Positions 11,927 through 22,892 of a DNA stretch of 64,000 bases are shown one piece after another (position 1 is the first letter of the stretch; the number at the start of each line of letters is the position of its first letter). Both the position numbers and the translations under genes were made by a program. The stretch covers positions 78,853,337 through 78,917,336 of the forward strand of contig OY992540.1 in the NCBI GenBank assembly GCA_963921195.1, in the 5' to 3' direction. The stretch comes from Pegoplata infirma. Lineage: Eukaryota; Arthropoda; Insecta; Diptera; Anthomyiidae. Below the pieces are notes generated by a model. The model worked only from the letters and a program-made list of their open reading frames with translations, was not told the origin of the DNA and did not search any database.

Positions 11927-12454
11927 TATACCCTCCAACCACAGCTTCACTTTGTCATTCCGTGTGTAACGCATCGAAATATCGGTCTAGGACCCCATAA
12001 AGTATAAATTTTATTGATCAGGGATCAATTGTAAGACATTCTAGCGATGTCCGTCCGTCCGCCTGTCCATCCGTCTGTCCGCCTGTAGAGGACACAATAC
12101 AGTCCAAAATAAAAGAGCTAGACTTCCGAAGTTTGGCACGAATATGTCTTTATATTCCTAGGCAGGCTAAGTTTGGAAATGAGCAAAATCAGACCAAGGG
12201 GAAAAATGTTCCCCCTCGGAGAACTTAACCAACCTAAAAAAACTGCAGGGGTTTTTGTACTTTTGCTAAGCGAATGCAACATTCTTATCCCAGAAGAAGT
12301 TCAAAATAGCAAGGGGAAGGTGCCGCCAACGTCTCACACCAACCCCCCCCCCCCAAGAAAAAAAAGACGCCTCTGAATTTTTGTTATATTGTTTTTTACA
12401 TTTTGGAGGGTATAAAAGATTCGGCACAGCCGAATGAAACATTCTCACTTGTTT
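11927..12454 (+). repeat. Full-length mini-me-like element, type A
   Basis: The head tataccctccaacc, the GTCC/GTCT block (about 12047-12085), the body motif 'ttccgaagtttggcacgaat', a C-homopolymer near 12343-12354 and the tail 'ggagggtataaaagattcggc..cacttgttt' are all present. It is about 530 bp. It appears intact apart from a shortened head. Confidence 0.75.
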
Positions 12455-14200
12455 TTATTCGGTTTAGTTCATATTTTTCCTAAAAATAAGGGAAAAAAAA
12501 TTAATTTAATTTTTTGCCAATTTTAGGAAAAATGTTAGAAATTGGGAAAAATGTTATTATTTATTTATTGGATCTAGACCCCATTGGATTCGGACCCCTG
12601 TTGACTCGCCATAGATTTTGATCCAAAACTTTACGAGAATTAGGGGCCTAATAGAGTCTTGAGAATCTTAAAAACTGGATAGCTCAAAAAATATTACTCA
12701 AAGAGCTTTCGGGTATTTTGCGGAAATGTTCTACAAGTCAAGAGCTACAAAAATTCGGTTGGACTTTTCCTGTGTCGGCAGTATTAACCGATATATGAGC
12801 TAGGCTATATTTTTAATATTTTTTTTAGTACTTTCTTTTGAAATTTTTATCCGTTTCGCTCTATCTTGCTTAGTTTTCGAGATTTATATCGTCATTTTGA
12901 ATTTTTAACTAAATTTTAATAAATTTTTAACTTAATTCTGTTATTTACTAAATTATTAACTAAATGTAGATGTACTCTTGATGTACTCTTTCTCATTTCT
13001 AAAAAGAGAAATACGATGAAGTAATTTTTAGTAAATTTTAAATTGTGTCTGCACATATTTTTAAGAAATATATCTAAAAATAATGATATAATTCTTAGAT
13101 TTAGGGCAAATTTTTTTGGCAGTAAGATTTTGTTTCCTTATATTAAAGAGCTACATGTAAAGAAAACTATGAACTATTTATAAATAAATGAACTAATTTT
13201 TTTTCTCAAAGTTAAGAAAATTTATAATTTTTTAGTTAAATTTACTAAATTTAAAGAAAATTAATGTACTATTTTCAAAGAATTTTTTCCTAAATTTTAG
13301 TTGTCTTTTAGTTAGTGTACAATATATTAACAGTTTCTATAGAATGAATTTTTAACAATTTCCAACAACTTCAATTTCTAATTTTAGAAATTTCAATTCT
13401 GCTTCATACTTTCTTTTAACTTTCTGTTCTCTTAGGTGTTTTTCGAAAAAGTTACCAAAATGATCTAACATTGCCGACACAAATGAAGGAATTTGCATTT
13501 AATCTCAGAAACACTTGCCATATGGGCTCTAATTCTACTCGTTAAGGGATTAAGTTGAAAAATGAAAAAAATCTTAAGATTAAAGACATTTCTGGTATTC
13601 CCATACCAGACACTACAATTAAAGTGTTATCTGTTCATATTTAAATCGTGTCGGTTGGTGTAAAATTTACTCAGGTATAAAAACTTCTCTCTGGTTTATT
13701 CTCTTTTTATAAAACCGTTTGATAAATCCTCTTGGTAAGTCATAAAAAAATTTGCACAACTGTACCTACCTATTTTAAATATGTAATCTATTTTAAATAT
13801 GTAATCTTTAGATTTCCATATCAAAAAACGCGTGCCATAGAAGTACCTGTTTAACATATTTGTAGAAAGGTATGATTTCTATAATCAATGTCGTAAAAAT
13901 ACTCCCTTAAAACGAGAGTATGTATGTAATGCGCAGGCGTTATCCTCTTATCACACAAATACTAAATCCACAACAAAGAAAGAGATATAATGAAAACATA
14001 TAACTGAGAGAAAATTTGAATAATAGAGAATAATCTTAAAATATACCGTTAAAACATCAGCTGCCCCTAACTAGTTTGAGTATTGAAAATGTAAACAGAG
14101 AGCTAGATTATAATAATACCGTTATACTATTGCTATTATTGCTAATGTAAGAGAGTAAATAAGAGCATTAAAGAGTAAACATATTGAAAACCTTGTAGTA
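12455..14200. other. Non-coding stretch, no recognisable element
   Basis: This is AT-rich DNA without a convincing gene or terminal inverted repeats. It holds scattered copies of 'actaaatttt/ttagttaaat' and nothing else I can name. Its 3' end is the upstream region of the nested gene at 14583. Confidence 0.45.
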
Positions 14201-14208
14201 TTCAGTAA

Positions 14209-14253
14209 TATAAAACCATTACAACAATTTGTAATTTCAAGCAGTTTTCATTT
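14209..14253 (+). promoter_or_regulatory. Possible TATA box and initiator of the nested gene
   Basis: A TATAAAA match lies at 14209-14215. Initiator-like TCAAGC at 14237-14242 is about 30 bases downstream, the usual spacing, and a perfect TCATTT lies at 14248-14253. This would give a 5' leader of about 330-345 bases before the ATG at 14583. In AT-rich DNA such matches arise by chance, so the call is weak. Confidence 0.3.
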
Positions 14254-14582
14254 AGTAATCGTGACGATAACACTTAAATAAAACATAAAAAAACTACGGA
14301 GAAAATTTAAATAAATTAATAAAAAAAACTTGTGTGTTTTTATAAAATTACGCACTTACCGTATTTTTTATCTTGTTTTATTTGCAAAGTGTTTGCTAAG
14401 AACTTTTGTAATCTGGTGATTATAAAGTGTTTTATTAAAATTTGTAATTCCTGTGTTTTAACGGTAGACGACCCGTTTGCTCGTCTTTATTTAAACTTTT
14501 GCAACGAGTACTTTTGTGCTCATGAGAAACTTTCGTTTTCGTCAATTTGTATTATCCGGTAAAAACCGTTATTATATTAATC

Positions 14583-15722
14583 ATGAATTGGTTCAAAAAG
14601 TCGTTGCCCGTAAAACACGAGAGCCCTCATAAGCAGCAAAAACATAAAAGAGTCAAAAAAACCCCGCACGCAAAATTAGTAAAATCTAATAGTTTGCCAC
14701 TACCCACAAATTCCAAAAATTCTAATATAAATCTACAAGAATCGTTAAGAGCATCATCTTGTACTGATATAGAAATTGTTGATCCGGAAATATTTTTTCA
14801 AGATCCGGATCATGTAAGAAACTACAAAGAAGAAGAGTTATTTTTAAAAATCATGTCAGAATGGGAGATAATAGAAAATCCCTCCTCGCTAATGAATAAT
14901 TTCTTTTCGGCTGACTTTGAAGAGGAATTCTTGCAAATGAAAACCCAACAAACGGAAGTAAGTGTCGATGATGGCAGTCACAATATGTCTAGCCTGGAGT
15001 TGGCGGCAAATACACAAACATTACATGAATCATGTGATAAGAGTTTAAAAAGCAAAAGCAACAGAAAACGTTCATATAAACGTTCATTAACCGAACTTAT
15101 ATTTGCTGATAAAATTGAAATCGGTTTAGTGCCACCAATGATGACATCATCGAAGTCATCTCACACCAGCACACCACTAATATCACAACACACTTCTCCG
15201 AATTTAAATAAAAAACGTAGACGTTTAAAGGAGTACTCGTCGGAGGAACTCCTATCGCCACCGACCTGTTCTGTTGGTATTTTTAAAGACTGTGCCATAG
15301 ATCGTTCACAACTTAAGACTGAAGCTTTAGCCTGTAGCATTATGGGTGCTATTGGTAAATGTCCTGCCAAAGATAAAACACCACGTTCCTCTATACGGGA
15401 TCTCATTATAGATTCGGGTGATCTATGTCATCCCATTAATAGCTGTGATCATTATGATATTAAGCAGTTTTTTCGACTTGATGATAATGGAAACATCCTT
15501 ATGAATATGAGTCATATTGAGGAGATAAAAGGTTTTGGTTTTCCAAGTGCTGAAGATAAACGTCTGTATCGACGTTATTTGGGTGAGGGTTATACGGCAG
15601 AAGAGGACTCATTTTGTACGCATAAATGTTGTTTGGAGATATTAAAACGTATGTTAACGTTAATGTGGAATAACATTAAGTGTAAGTTGAAGAAATTAAA
15701 AAATGAGAAAGAGAAAAACTAA
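14583..15722 (+). CDS. Unrecognised 379-residue nuclear-type protein, intronless nested gene
   Basis: An uninterrupted 1140-bp frame runs from an ATG with A at -3 to TAA; in this AT-rich DNA an open frame of that length is very unlikely by chance. I do not recognise the protein. It starts MNWFKKSLP, followed by a Lys/His-rich segment (about residues 10-40) and an acidic stretch rich in Asp/Glu (about 58-125). There are two basic clusters that could be nuclear signals (NRKRSYKRS near 160; NKKRRRLKEY near 208), with Ser/Thr/Pro-rich sequence between them. A better-ordered C-terminal part follows (about 295-379), with FGFPSAEDKRLYRRYLGEGY and a Cys/His cluster CTHKCC near 345. No signal peptide or membrane segment is seen. 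It probably lies inside a sprint intron on the same strand. Single-exon nested fly genes are often zygotic or germline genes, but that is only an analogy. AATAAA signals follow at 15861 and 15887. Confidence 0.75.
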   Translation: MNWFKKSLPVKHESPHKQQKHKRVKKTPHAKLVKSNSLPLPTNSKNSNINLQESLRASSCTDIEIVDPEIFFQDPDHVRNYKEEELFLKIMSEWEIIENPSSLMNNFFSADFEEEFLQMKTQQTEVSVDDGSHNMSSLELAANTQTLHESCDKSLKSKSNRKRSYKRSLTELIFADKIEIGLVPPMMTSSKSSHTSTPLISQHTSPNLNKKRRRLKEYSSEELLSPPTCSVGIFKDCAIDRSQLKTEALACSIMGAIGKCPAKDKTPRSSIRDLIIDSGDLCHPINSCDHYDIKQFFRLDDNGNILMNMSHIEEIKGFGFPSAEDKRLYRRYLGEGYTAEEDSFCTHKCCLEILKRMLTLMWNNIKCKLKKLKNEKEKN

Positions 15723-16340
15723 AACAAAAATTTAGACAACCGAAAAATTTTCAAAACTTTTCAAAATTAGGATAAATTTACTATTACACTTACTATCTAA
15801 AGTTTCGTAAAAAAACTATCTAAAGTTTCTAAAAAAAAAAAATTCGAATGATTTAAAAAAAATAAAAACTATTTTGTAAACAATTAAATAAATATCTTCG
15901 AAAATCTTTAAATTCAGAATAATTTTGCTAATTTAAAATCTATATTTTCGAATTCATTTAAGTAATTTCGGACAAAGTTCAAAAGATTTTCATGAAGTAA
16001 AAAATATGAACAAAATTCAAATGTTTTCGGAATTCATTAGGAAACATTTTAAGGAATTCGAATATCTTCGGAATAAGTTCGAACAAATTTCGGAGTTTTA
16101 AAAACTATTTTAAATAAATTTTTAAATATTTTCGAATAAATTCGCAACACTTTTAATTAAAACTCGGATAATTCGGATATGTTGAAAAAATTTAAAATGT
16201 TTTCGTATAACTTTGAAATATTTCGGACAAAATTTAATTAAGGATTTCGAATATTTTCGGAGTGAGTTCGAAGAAATTTCGGAGTATTAATAATTATTTT
16301 TAACAGAAAAAGTGTATAATTTTTAGGTGACTGACAGATT
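15723..16340. other. 3' flank of the nested gene, AT-rich
   Basis: It contains two AATAAA hexamers (15861-15866 and 15887-15892) that could serve as polyadenylation signals for the upstream gene. These are followed by a degenerate repeat around 'tttcggaattca' / 'aatattttcgg' (about 15990-16290). No further gene is seen. Confidence 0.45.
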
Positions 16341-17205
16341 CATCATCCACAGACCAAGCCACTGAAGCTAGAGACTCGATATGTGAAATGTTGGTTCACC
16401 TCTCGGAAAATAGGTCCACCAAAGTTTACTTTAGTACTTTTTGTATTTCCAGAATTAATGGTCCTAAATTGAGATTGAAAATGTAGGATTCTCCGGCGGA
16501 AATAACATTCGAAAAATAGTAATTTTGGTAATTCTGATTCTAAAGAAGTGTACTTTGGTACTTTTTTTATCTTATTTTTTACATAATGACCATAGAAACA
16601 TGATCTCAATGCTGAGATCATAAAAAGTGTACTTTGGTACTTTTTCGTTTTCCTGATTAAAAGGCAATAAAAACTTATGGTGTTCTCTTTTCTGAAAAAA
16701 AATGTTTGCCTTTTTAAGCCATACATTTTGAAAATGTTTAACTCACATCTATAAAAATTTGCATTTTATTTGACTGGAATAGAGTACAACACAAAGCAAT
16801 ACTCTGCCCTGTATTTTTTAACAGCTGTTTTGAGAAAACAACATAGAAAAAGTCAGCTGTGGTATAAGGCAATTTCAACCCCGTAAGGCAATTTCAACCC
16901 CCATTTTTAGAAAAGAACACGATATTCTTTATAAGGGTTGACATGTTTTTAGAAAAGAACACAAAAACATAATTTTTGGGGCGAAATGCAAAAAAAGGCA
17001 CATTTTTTGCCAGAAAAGAAAACACCATTAATTTTTGAAATGTAGGATCCTCATTTAAACAAAACTTTTTGAAAGAAGAATTTTACGAGTTTCTGATGCT
17101 AAAAGAGTAAAAAATTGTACTTTGGTACTTTTTTGATTTCCTAAAATAATGGTCTTATAAACTTGAAAGTTTGAATCAAGTACATATCATACAGCAAAAC
17201 ACAAA
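16341..17205. repeat. Degenerate repeat region around 'gtactttggtactttt'
   Basis: The motif gtactttggtactttttt occurs near 16551, 16628 and 17114, each followed by 'tttcctgattaa' or 'ataatgg' variants. It is therefore a loose tandem repeat with a unit near 80-90 bp where clear. Similar phrases occur inside the Helitron near 41290-41590, so this may be the eroded interior of the Helitron copy ending at 19453. Confidence 0.45.
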
Positions 17206-17620
17206 AGTAAGAAAATTATAGTCGGTCGATACCTCACACCAGTGTTTTCCGGAAAATGGGACCCAAGTTTGGACCGATTGGATTTTTATTTGGTAAGATT
17301 TTTTATCAGTGTAGAAAATACACACAAACCAAATTAGATTGAAATCAGCTGGTATTTGTGACTAATAGACCGATTTTTTGAATATCGGGCGAAATTTGTA
17401 TAGGGGACTAATTGTAAGACCAAGAATGGTCTGATTATAATCAGATTAAAAAAAGGTACTAAAGTACACGTTAAACAATTTTTGTCAAATATCTTCCATT
17501 TCCAAATATTTTGAGAGAGTTATATCAATATCGGGAGAAAGTTTGTATGGGGACTATCAGTAAAAAAATACGTTTACCTGTCAAATTTCCAAATGATACC
17601 TACTTTTTTACGGTTAATTT
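17206..17620 (-). repeat. Truncated mini-me-like element, type B, minus orientation
   Basis: It starts with the complement of the type B tail ('aagtaagaaaattatagtcgg'), then 'ccagtgttttccggaaaatggg', 'gtgtagaaaatacacacaaa' and 'atatcgggcgaaattt', in the order expected for a reversed type B copy. The head and GTCY block are missing. Confidence 0.6.
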
Positions 17621-18001
17621 GGGAATTTAAGCGAACTTTTAAAAAGACGTTGTAGTAGGGCTAGGTCAATTAATGGACCGATTTTAATATGTCGATTCAA
17701 GATATGACATATTAAGAAATTTATCTATTTTTGGTGAATGGGTATAAGTAGAGAAAAATGAAACGAAATGAAGTAGAACTGGGAACGAAATGGAACGTTT
17801 TTTATCCAAATTTTCTTACTCAAAATTTATTTCACTATATATTTTTTTCACTAAAACTTTTTGTCACTGAAATATTTTTCACTTAAAATATTTTTCAATA
17901 AATTTTTGTTACTCAAAATTTTTTCACTCGAAATATTTGTTTTTCTTAAAATTTCCTGAGTTGTAGGAAATTACTGTGCGATTCACTATCTCGGCCAAAG
18001 T

Positions 18002-18085
18002 GAGTGACTACAAAATTTGTACGTAAAACAAAAACAAAAAACTCAAATTTGTTTTTGTTTTACGTACAAAAATTCTAGTCACTAA
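18002..18085. repeat. Near-perfect hairpin with arms of about 37 bp
   Basis: The left arm (about 18004-18040, starting agtgact and containing ttgtacgtaaaacaaaaac) pairs with the right arm (about 18048-18084, containing gtttttgttttacgtacaa and ending agtcact). The loop is about 7 bases, with a one- to two-base bulge near the base. It could be a small MITE. Its size resembles a microRNA precursor, but low complexity argues against that. Confidence 0.6.
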
Positions 18086-18094
18086 CTTCGTACG

Positions 18095-18966
18095 ACATAC
18101 TGAATCAGGGCATTAAAATCAGCTATCAGGTTAAGAGAATCGCAAATGCTTAAGCAACGCTCTTGGAAACACTCGACTGTGATCTCTATCTTTACGGACG
18201 GATTGAAAATGGAAATGGGTACGGGTTCATGATGCCTCGAAATCAGGGCCTCAGTGAGACTTCCGGACAAGTGTAGTGTTTTCTAGGCCGAGGTACTTCA
18301 ATTTATAAAGCCTCACAGATGGTTATGACAATCAATCATATCCCGTTGTCGAATCATTCAGCGAATCACAGTCAAGCTAATCTGGGTCCTTGATGTAGTG
18401 GAATCGCTGGGAAGGAATTGGCTGATGAATGTGGGAGAAATGGCTCCGAGTCGGTGGGAGGAACGTGGGAATGTGTCGAACCTGACATCTCGGTTCCTAT
18501 AGAGAAATTGATGAACCAAATTGATAGGATATCAGAGAATAGAATGAAGGATAGGTGGATACCACTGTCTACGTTTGGCCAGTGCAAAATCCTAAGAGGC
18601 CTAAAAATCTTCTTACTTTTGGCAAACGGACTTAGTGGGAGTACTGACAGGACACTGTATGGAATTTCCGATTGGGACTATTTTAGAAGTTTTGGGAAAG
18701 TGGAGGAGTCAGTATAGCACTTATTGTGTTAATGTCCGGGTTTGATGAAGCGTCGCTTTAAGTATTTGGGACAAAGACGGGGATGGCCTAAACGGTGTCT
18801 CATTGACATCTCTAGCAGAATATCTTAGAGAATCGGGGTGGTTCAAGAAGTAAAGTTTTTGAGAGAGGGAGTAGGGAAATGACAATTAAAGACATCACAA
18901 TGGACCTTATGGCCACCGAATGAATTCGCCAAATTGGCGGACGCCCATCCAACCTAACCTAACCTA
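18095..18966 (+). pseudogene. 3' fragment of a non-LTR retrotransposon (RNase H region and tail)
   Basis: Translated + strand pieces show eroded RNase H motifs in order: IFTDG near 18188, AEV near 18282, KLIWV near 18373, then SGIAGKELADECGR near 18400-18435. The frame then stays open to about 18717. There are at least two frame changes and several stops, so it is dead. It ends with 'atcacaatggacc' (18892-18904) and an (AACCT)n tail at about 18952-18966. Both signatures are shared with the intact retrotransposon at 58372-63563. The fragment is consistent with 5' truncation on insertion. It is a relative of the LOA-like family, but too decayed to name. Confidence 0.7.
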
Positions 18967-19200
18967 CACATAGAAAAATAAATTTCCAACCGAATTTTTC
19001 AGATGTATCAATTCATAATTCTGTTGTCACTACTTTTTTGTGTGTGACAACCGAATTTTGTTGTTGTTTTAATTAAATGTCTGTTGTATCAACCAAATTT
19101 AATTGAGGCTACCGATATTTAATTGAGACGACCTGTATATAAATTATTTGTTGTAATAACTGATTTTCAGTTGGAAAATTGCAAATTTGTTTTCTGTGTG
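18967..19200. mobile_element. TA-flanked MITE with CACA..TGTG ends
   Basis: The ends CACATAGAAAA and TTTTCTGTGTG are inverted with one mismatch and are flanked by TA (18965-18966 and 19201-19202). It contains 'caaccgaatttt' motifs shared with the MITE at 27074-27299. The TA duplication points to a Tc1/mariner-type transposase. It inserted next to the (AACCT)n tail of the retrotransposon fragment. Confidence 0.65.
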
Positions 19201-19202
19201 TA

Positions 19203-19453
19203 TTGATTTATTAAGATATAAGAGCTAGAAAATGTTCAAGAAAAATTTTGACCGAAACGAAAATGATACCGGGCTAAACGGGATAATTTTAATTTAATTG
19301 TTTAAACTATTCTAACAGTTTTTGTGAAAGATTTAAACGTTTATATTTAATAAACTAAAGATTCTGTAGTGGAGAATTTAAGAAATGGGAACTCTAATCC
19401 TAATTATCCGTATTTAATATTACCGGTAACGAAGTACCGGACAAGCATGCTAG
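19203..19453 (+). mobile_element. 3' end of a truncated or interrupted Helitron
   Basis: The sequence from 'gatataagagctag' to 'taccggtaacgaagtaccggacaagcatgCTAG' followed by T is homologous to the last about 240 bp of the Helitron at 40273-42026. A CCGG/CCGG stem just before CTAG matches the 3' hairpin expected for Helitrons. The related segment at about 17740-17820 ('aaatgaaacgaaatg..') suggests the copy is split by the retrotransposon fragment and a MITE. Confidence 0.6.
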
Positions 19454-19549
19454 TAAAAAGATTCTTTGAAAAATTCCAGTTTTTAAATGTCTTTGTATAA
19501 ATTTCGCTTTACTAAATATCCCCATATTTTTTTTTTCTTCTCCTTCCAG

Positions 19550-20376
19550 GTCATCCACGTAATAAAGTAAATCTCTACAGTGGTGGTCCCGGTGATACCG
19601 TACGATCATACACCCTACAACTGGCCTCTGATCAATGTACTACTTTTGCCCGCAACATTGAAAATTTCATTTCATGCACAAAAGAATCCCGTGAAGCAGC
19701 ACCCCAAGTTGTTATGCGTAATATGCGACAATTTATGAATGGAATGAAAAACTATCTAGTAAAACATGGTGAAGGCAAATTCCATCAAGAAGTCGAAACG
19801 GCTAGATCACGGCTAAAATCAGATGAATTTTTAAATTTAGATGCCATTTTAGAGACTGTAATGCATCAATTAGTTGTATTACCTTTGCGAGAACATTTAT
19901 ATGGTATGTTTGTAGATTACTATACGCGATCGGAAGATATACAGCTATTGGCACAAAATGTCAAATATGCCTGTGGAAGATCAGCGGCGGATTTTGGTAT
20001 TAGAGCAACAGTAACACCCCCATCATCCACTTCTTTGCAAATCATATCAAATTTATTATTACGCCTGCAAGAAGCTGAATTGCCATTGGAAAAATTGGAA
20101 TTATTTTTATGTGTTATATCGACAATATTTGATGCTACTGGTTGTCCTAGAGGACAACAATTGGGAGCAGATGATTTTTTGCCCATATTAGTATATGTAG
20201 TGGCTAAAAGTGGTTTTGTAGGTGCTGAAATAGAAGCTGAATTTATGTGGGGTCTATTACAACCCACTTTACTAAATGGAGAACCTGGCTACTATTTGAC
20301 AGCCTTATGCAGTGCGGTGCATGTATTGAAAAGTTTTATGGCTTCTGAAAATGAAAGTGGTACTGGATCATTGGAT
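19550..20376 (+). CDS. spri: sprint (RIN family), VPS9-domain exon
   Basis: This internal exon encodes the Rab5 guanine-nucleotide-exchange (VPS9) module of the fly Ras/Rab interactor sprint, which acts on early endosomes downstream of receptor tyrosine kinases. The acceptor (pyrimidine tract, CAG) is at 19547-19549 and the donor GTAAGT starts at 20377. It holds 2 bases plus 275 codons and ends in phase 0. The N-terminal part (GGPGDTVRSYTLQL..) leads to a helical bundle (MRNMRQFMNG..). The VPS9 core follows, with the conserved Asp and Pro in GADDFLP (20164-20184) and the conserved Tyr and Thr in GYYLT (20287-20301), which contact Rab5 in characterised VPS9 proteins. The upstream exons, including SH2, are not in the window. 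It joins in frame to the RA exon at 32056. Confidence 0.9.
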
Positions 20377-20743
20377 GTAAGTTTTAAAAATTAATAACTA
20401 TATCAAATTGAGTAATATTTTTGCATTAATTTTGAATTTTCCCAGTGTCAGAGCAAATTTTTATTCTACTAGGCCTTATATTTATGCGGTAGAAATTTAA
20501 GGTCAATCGCATTAACCCTCTAATGCATAAGGCCGCTTTTAGGCTTCCTTATGTATTTGGTTGTAACTTTTGAACGGTGTCACTTACAAACAAGAGAGTG
20601 GTCGATTTTGAAAGCTAACATCGCACAGATTTATATTGTGCACTTCTTCTTTACCTGCTTTCTTTTGTTTTCAAATTCACTTTTGACATATTTATAAACA
20701 ATATAAAATTCACTTCTCAAATATTTATAAAAAAAATAAAATA

Positions 20744-21694
20744 CACAGAAAAAAATAAAAATGAATTTCAATTACGAAATTCGTTGATTCAATTAAAAAA
20801 TTAATTGATTTCGGACGTATCACGAAAATGCGCATATTAATTACTCATTTTGTTTGAAAACAGTTTTAAAACTTAATTAAATTGTTAATTGAATCAATTA
20901 AAGTTTTAATTGAAAATAAAATGGAAAACCAATTAAAATTGTAATTAAATAAACTAAAAAAAAAAAATAATATAAAATTAAAAATCAATAATATAGATTT
21001 ATTGATTCACATAAAATGTTTAATTGAAAAAAGACCACAACTCAATTTAGTTTTAAAGTTAAACTTCAAAAAATGCCCTAACATAAATAAACATAGAATT
21101 TTTTTGTTTTTTATTATTAAGATTTTTTTTCTTTATTAAATATAAACAGTTGGTATAGTTTTGCATAGAAACATTATAGTAGTATTTTAAAACATCAATA
21201 ACTATTTAAAACTACATTTTTATTTTTAAATCTTGTTATTGCATGCATTTTTGTCGCTTTAGTAAAGTTGAAACAAAAAAAAATTGTATTATATTTCAAT
21301 GTGCAAAACACATCATATAATTTTTTTTTGTTTCAACTGTACAAATTTTATCAGCAAACAATTTATCCGCAACGACCAGTCGCCTTAAAGAAAACAATAA
21401 AACTAAATTTTGTTCTTGCGTTTTTATGTATTCATTGGCTGCTACCACCAAAATATACAAAATAATAGTTCAAAAGTTTTTTTTTTTGTTGTTTTTTGCA
21501 TTTTTATTTTTTCATTGGCTACTAACACTAATGCATACAAAACCGGTTTCGTTTGTTTATTTTATTTTTGTTTTCAGTAAAGTCAAGAATTCAATTAAAA
21601 CATTAATTGAATCAATTAAAATGTTTAATTGAAGTTAAATTTAATATCAAATCCATTTTTAATTAAAAAAAAAATTACGATATTATTTTCTGTG
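20744..21694. mobile_element. TA-flanked MITE with CACAGAAA..TTTTCTGTG ends, 951 bp
   Basis: The ends CACAGAAAAAAATA and TATTATTTTCTGTG are flanked by TA at 20742-20743 and 21695-21696. Inside are many 'tcaattaattgattcaatt' phrases that also appear in the MITE at 37279-37772. The middle carries two copies of 'ttcattggct[gc]cta..' (about 21432 and 21513), suggesting local duplication. It is non-coding. Confidence 0.65.
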
Positions 21695-22549
21695 TAGGTA
21701 ATGAAGAAGAGCACAATTTAAATCTGTCAATTTTAGCTTTTAAAATCGAATACTTTCTTGTTTGTAAGTGATGCTGTTCAAAAATTACAACCAAGTCCAC
21801 TATGCCGCCAATTTTAAAATGTTCAAATATGTTTTGCAATACATATTAATTTATTAATCTTGATGCGCCATATACTAATATAAAAAAAATTAAAATCGAT
21901 GAAACGGTTTTCAAGATATCGCAATTTGAAATTTGCAAAAATTGCGATTTTTTTCATACATCCAAGAAGTTTTAAAAAAACACTTTCATAGACCTTAAAC
22001 GAAATTAACGTTTATTTAAACTTAATTTGAGCGCACTTTGATCATAGTTTAAGATTTTAAAAAAATGTTCACTAAAAATTCAAAATTTTGATCGAAGTAC
22101 GCCGCGGATTAAAATAGTCTGATTTTGCTCAAATTAAGTTGAAATAAAGTTTCTCTTAAGCTTTATGAAATGGTCAGGGGGAAAAAATTAAGAATTTTTT
22201 TTTTTAATTTTCTTAAGCGTAGGAAAAAATCGCCATTTTTGGAATTTTTTTTGACAAATTTTAAATTGCGAAATCGATATTCGTATTCAACATGCCGAAA
22301 AACAAATAAAAAGGTTATATTCGGCCTTGACGAATGCATTAATACCAGTTTTGCCACTTAAATAGTTCAAAATTACACATCGATGCATACCAAATTACAC
22401 ACGAAACTAAAATTTACACATTTAATTATTTTATACATGACTAATGCAAAAATCTAATTTCGTATTAATGTTGACCATAACTAAATCACTAAAAAAGTGA
22501 TTTGAAACCAAAAATCTATTCATTTGAAACCAAAAATTCATCCATGATA

Positions 22550-22890
22550 ATACGTAAAAAGTACAAAAATAGTACTTTAAAAAAAAAAGTATCAACATTT
22601 TTGATAGAACATATTAATAAAAAGTATCAATATTTTTGATAAAAGGAGCCAAATTAAGGCATATTAATAAAAAGTACCAAAATATTTTTTAATAAACAAA
22701 ACTTTTTTTATAAAAAGTACCAAAAAAGGATTTTATAAAAAAATATACCATGATTTTTTAATAAAAAGTACCAAAATAGTACCTTTTTATAAAAAAAAGA
22801 ACAAAATTGTACTTCATAAAACAAAATTCCAAAATAATATAATTTTTAAAAAGTACCAAAAATAATACTGTTTTATAAAAATTATCAAAA
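22550..22890. repeat. AT-rich minisatellite, 'aaaagtaccaaaatagtac' unit, left part
   Basis: Degenerate units of about 27 bp (ttataaaaagtaccaaaatagtac) run up to the pogo-like insertion at 22893 and resume at about 25000. One array was therefore split by the transposon. Confidence 0.7.
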
Positions 22891-22892
22891 TA

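Noticed and set aside
14332..14562. Small open frame just upstream of the nested gene
   Set aside because: It has no ATG start, Cys/Phe/Ile-rich composition and lies in the likely 5' leader of the 14583 gene.
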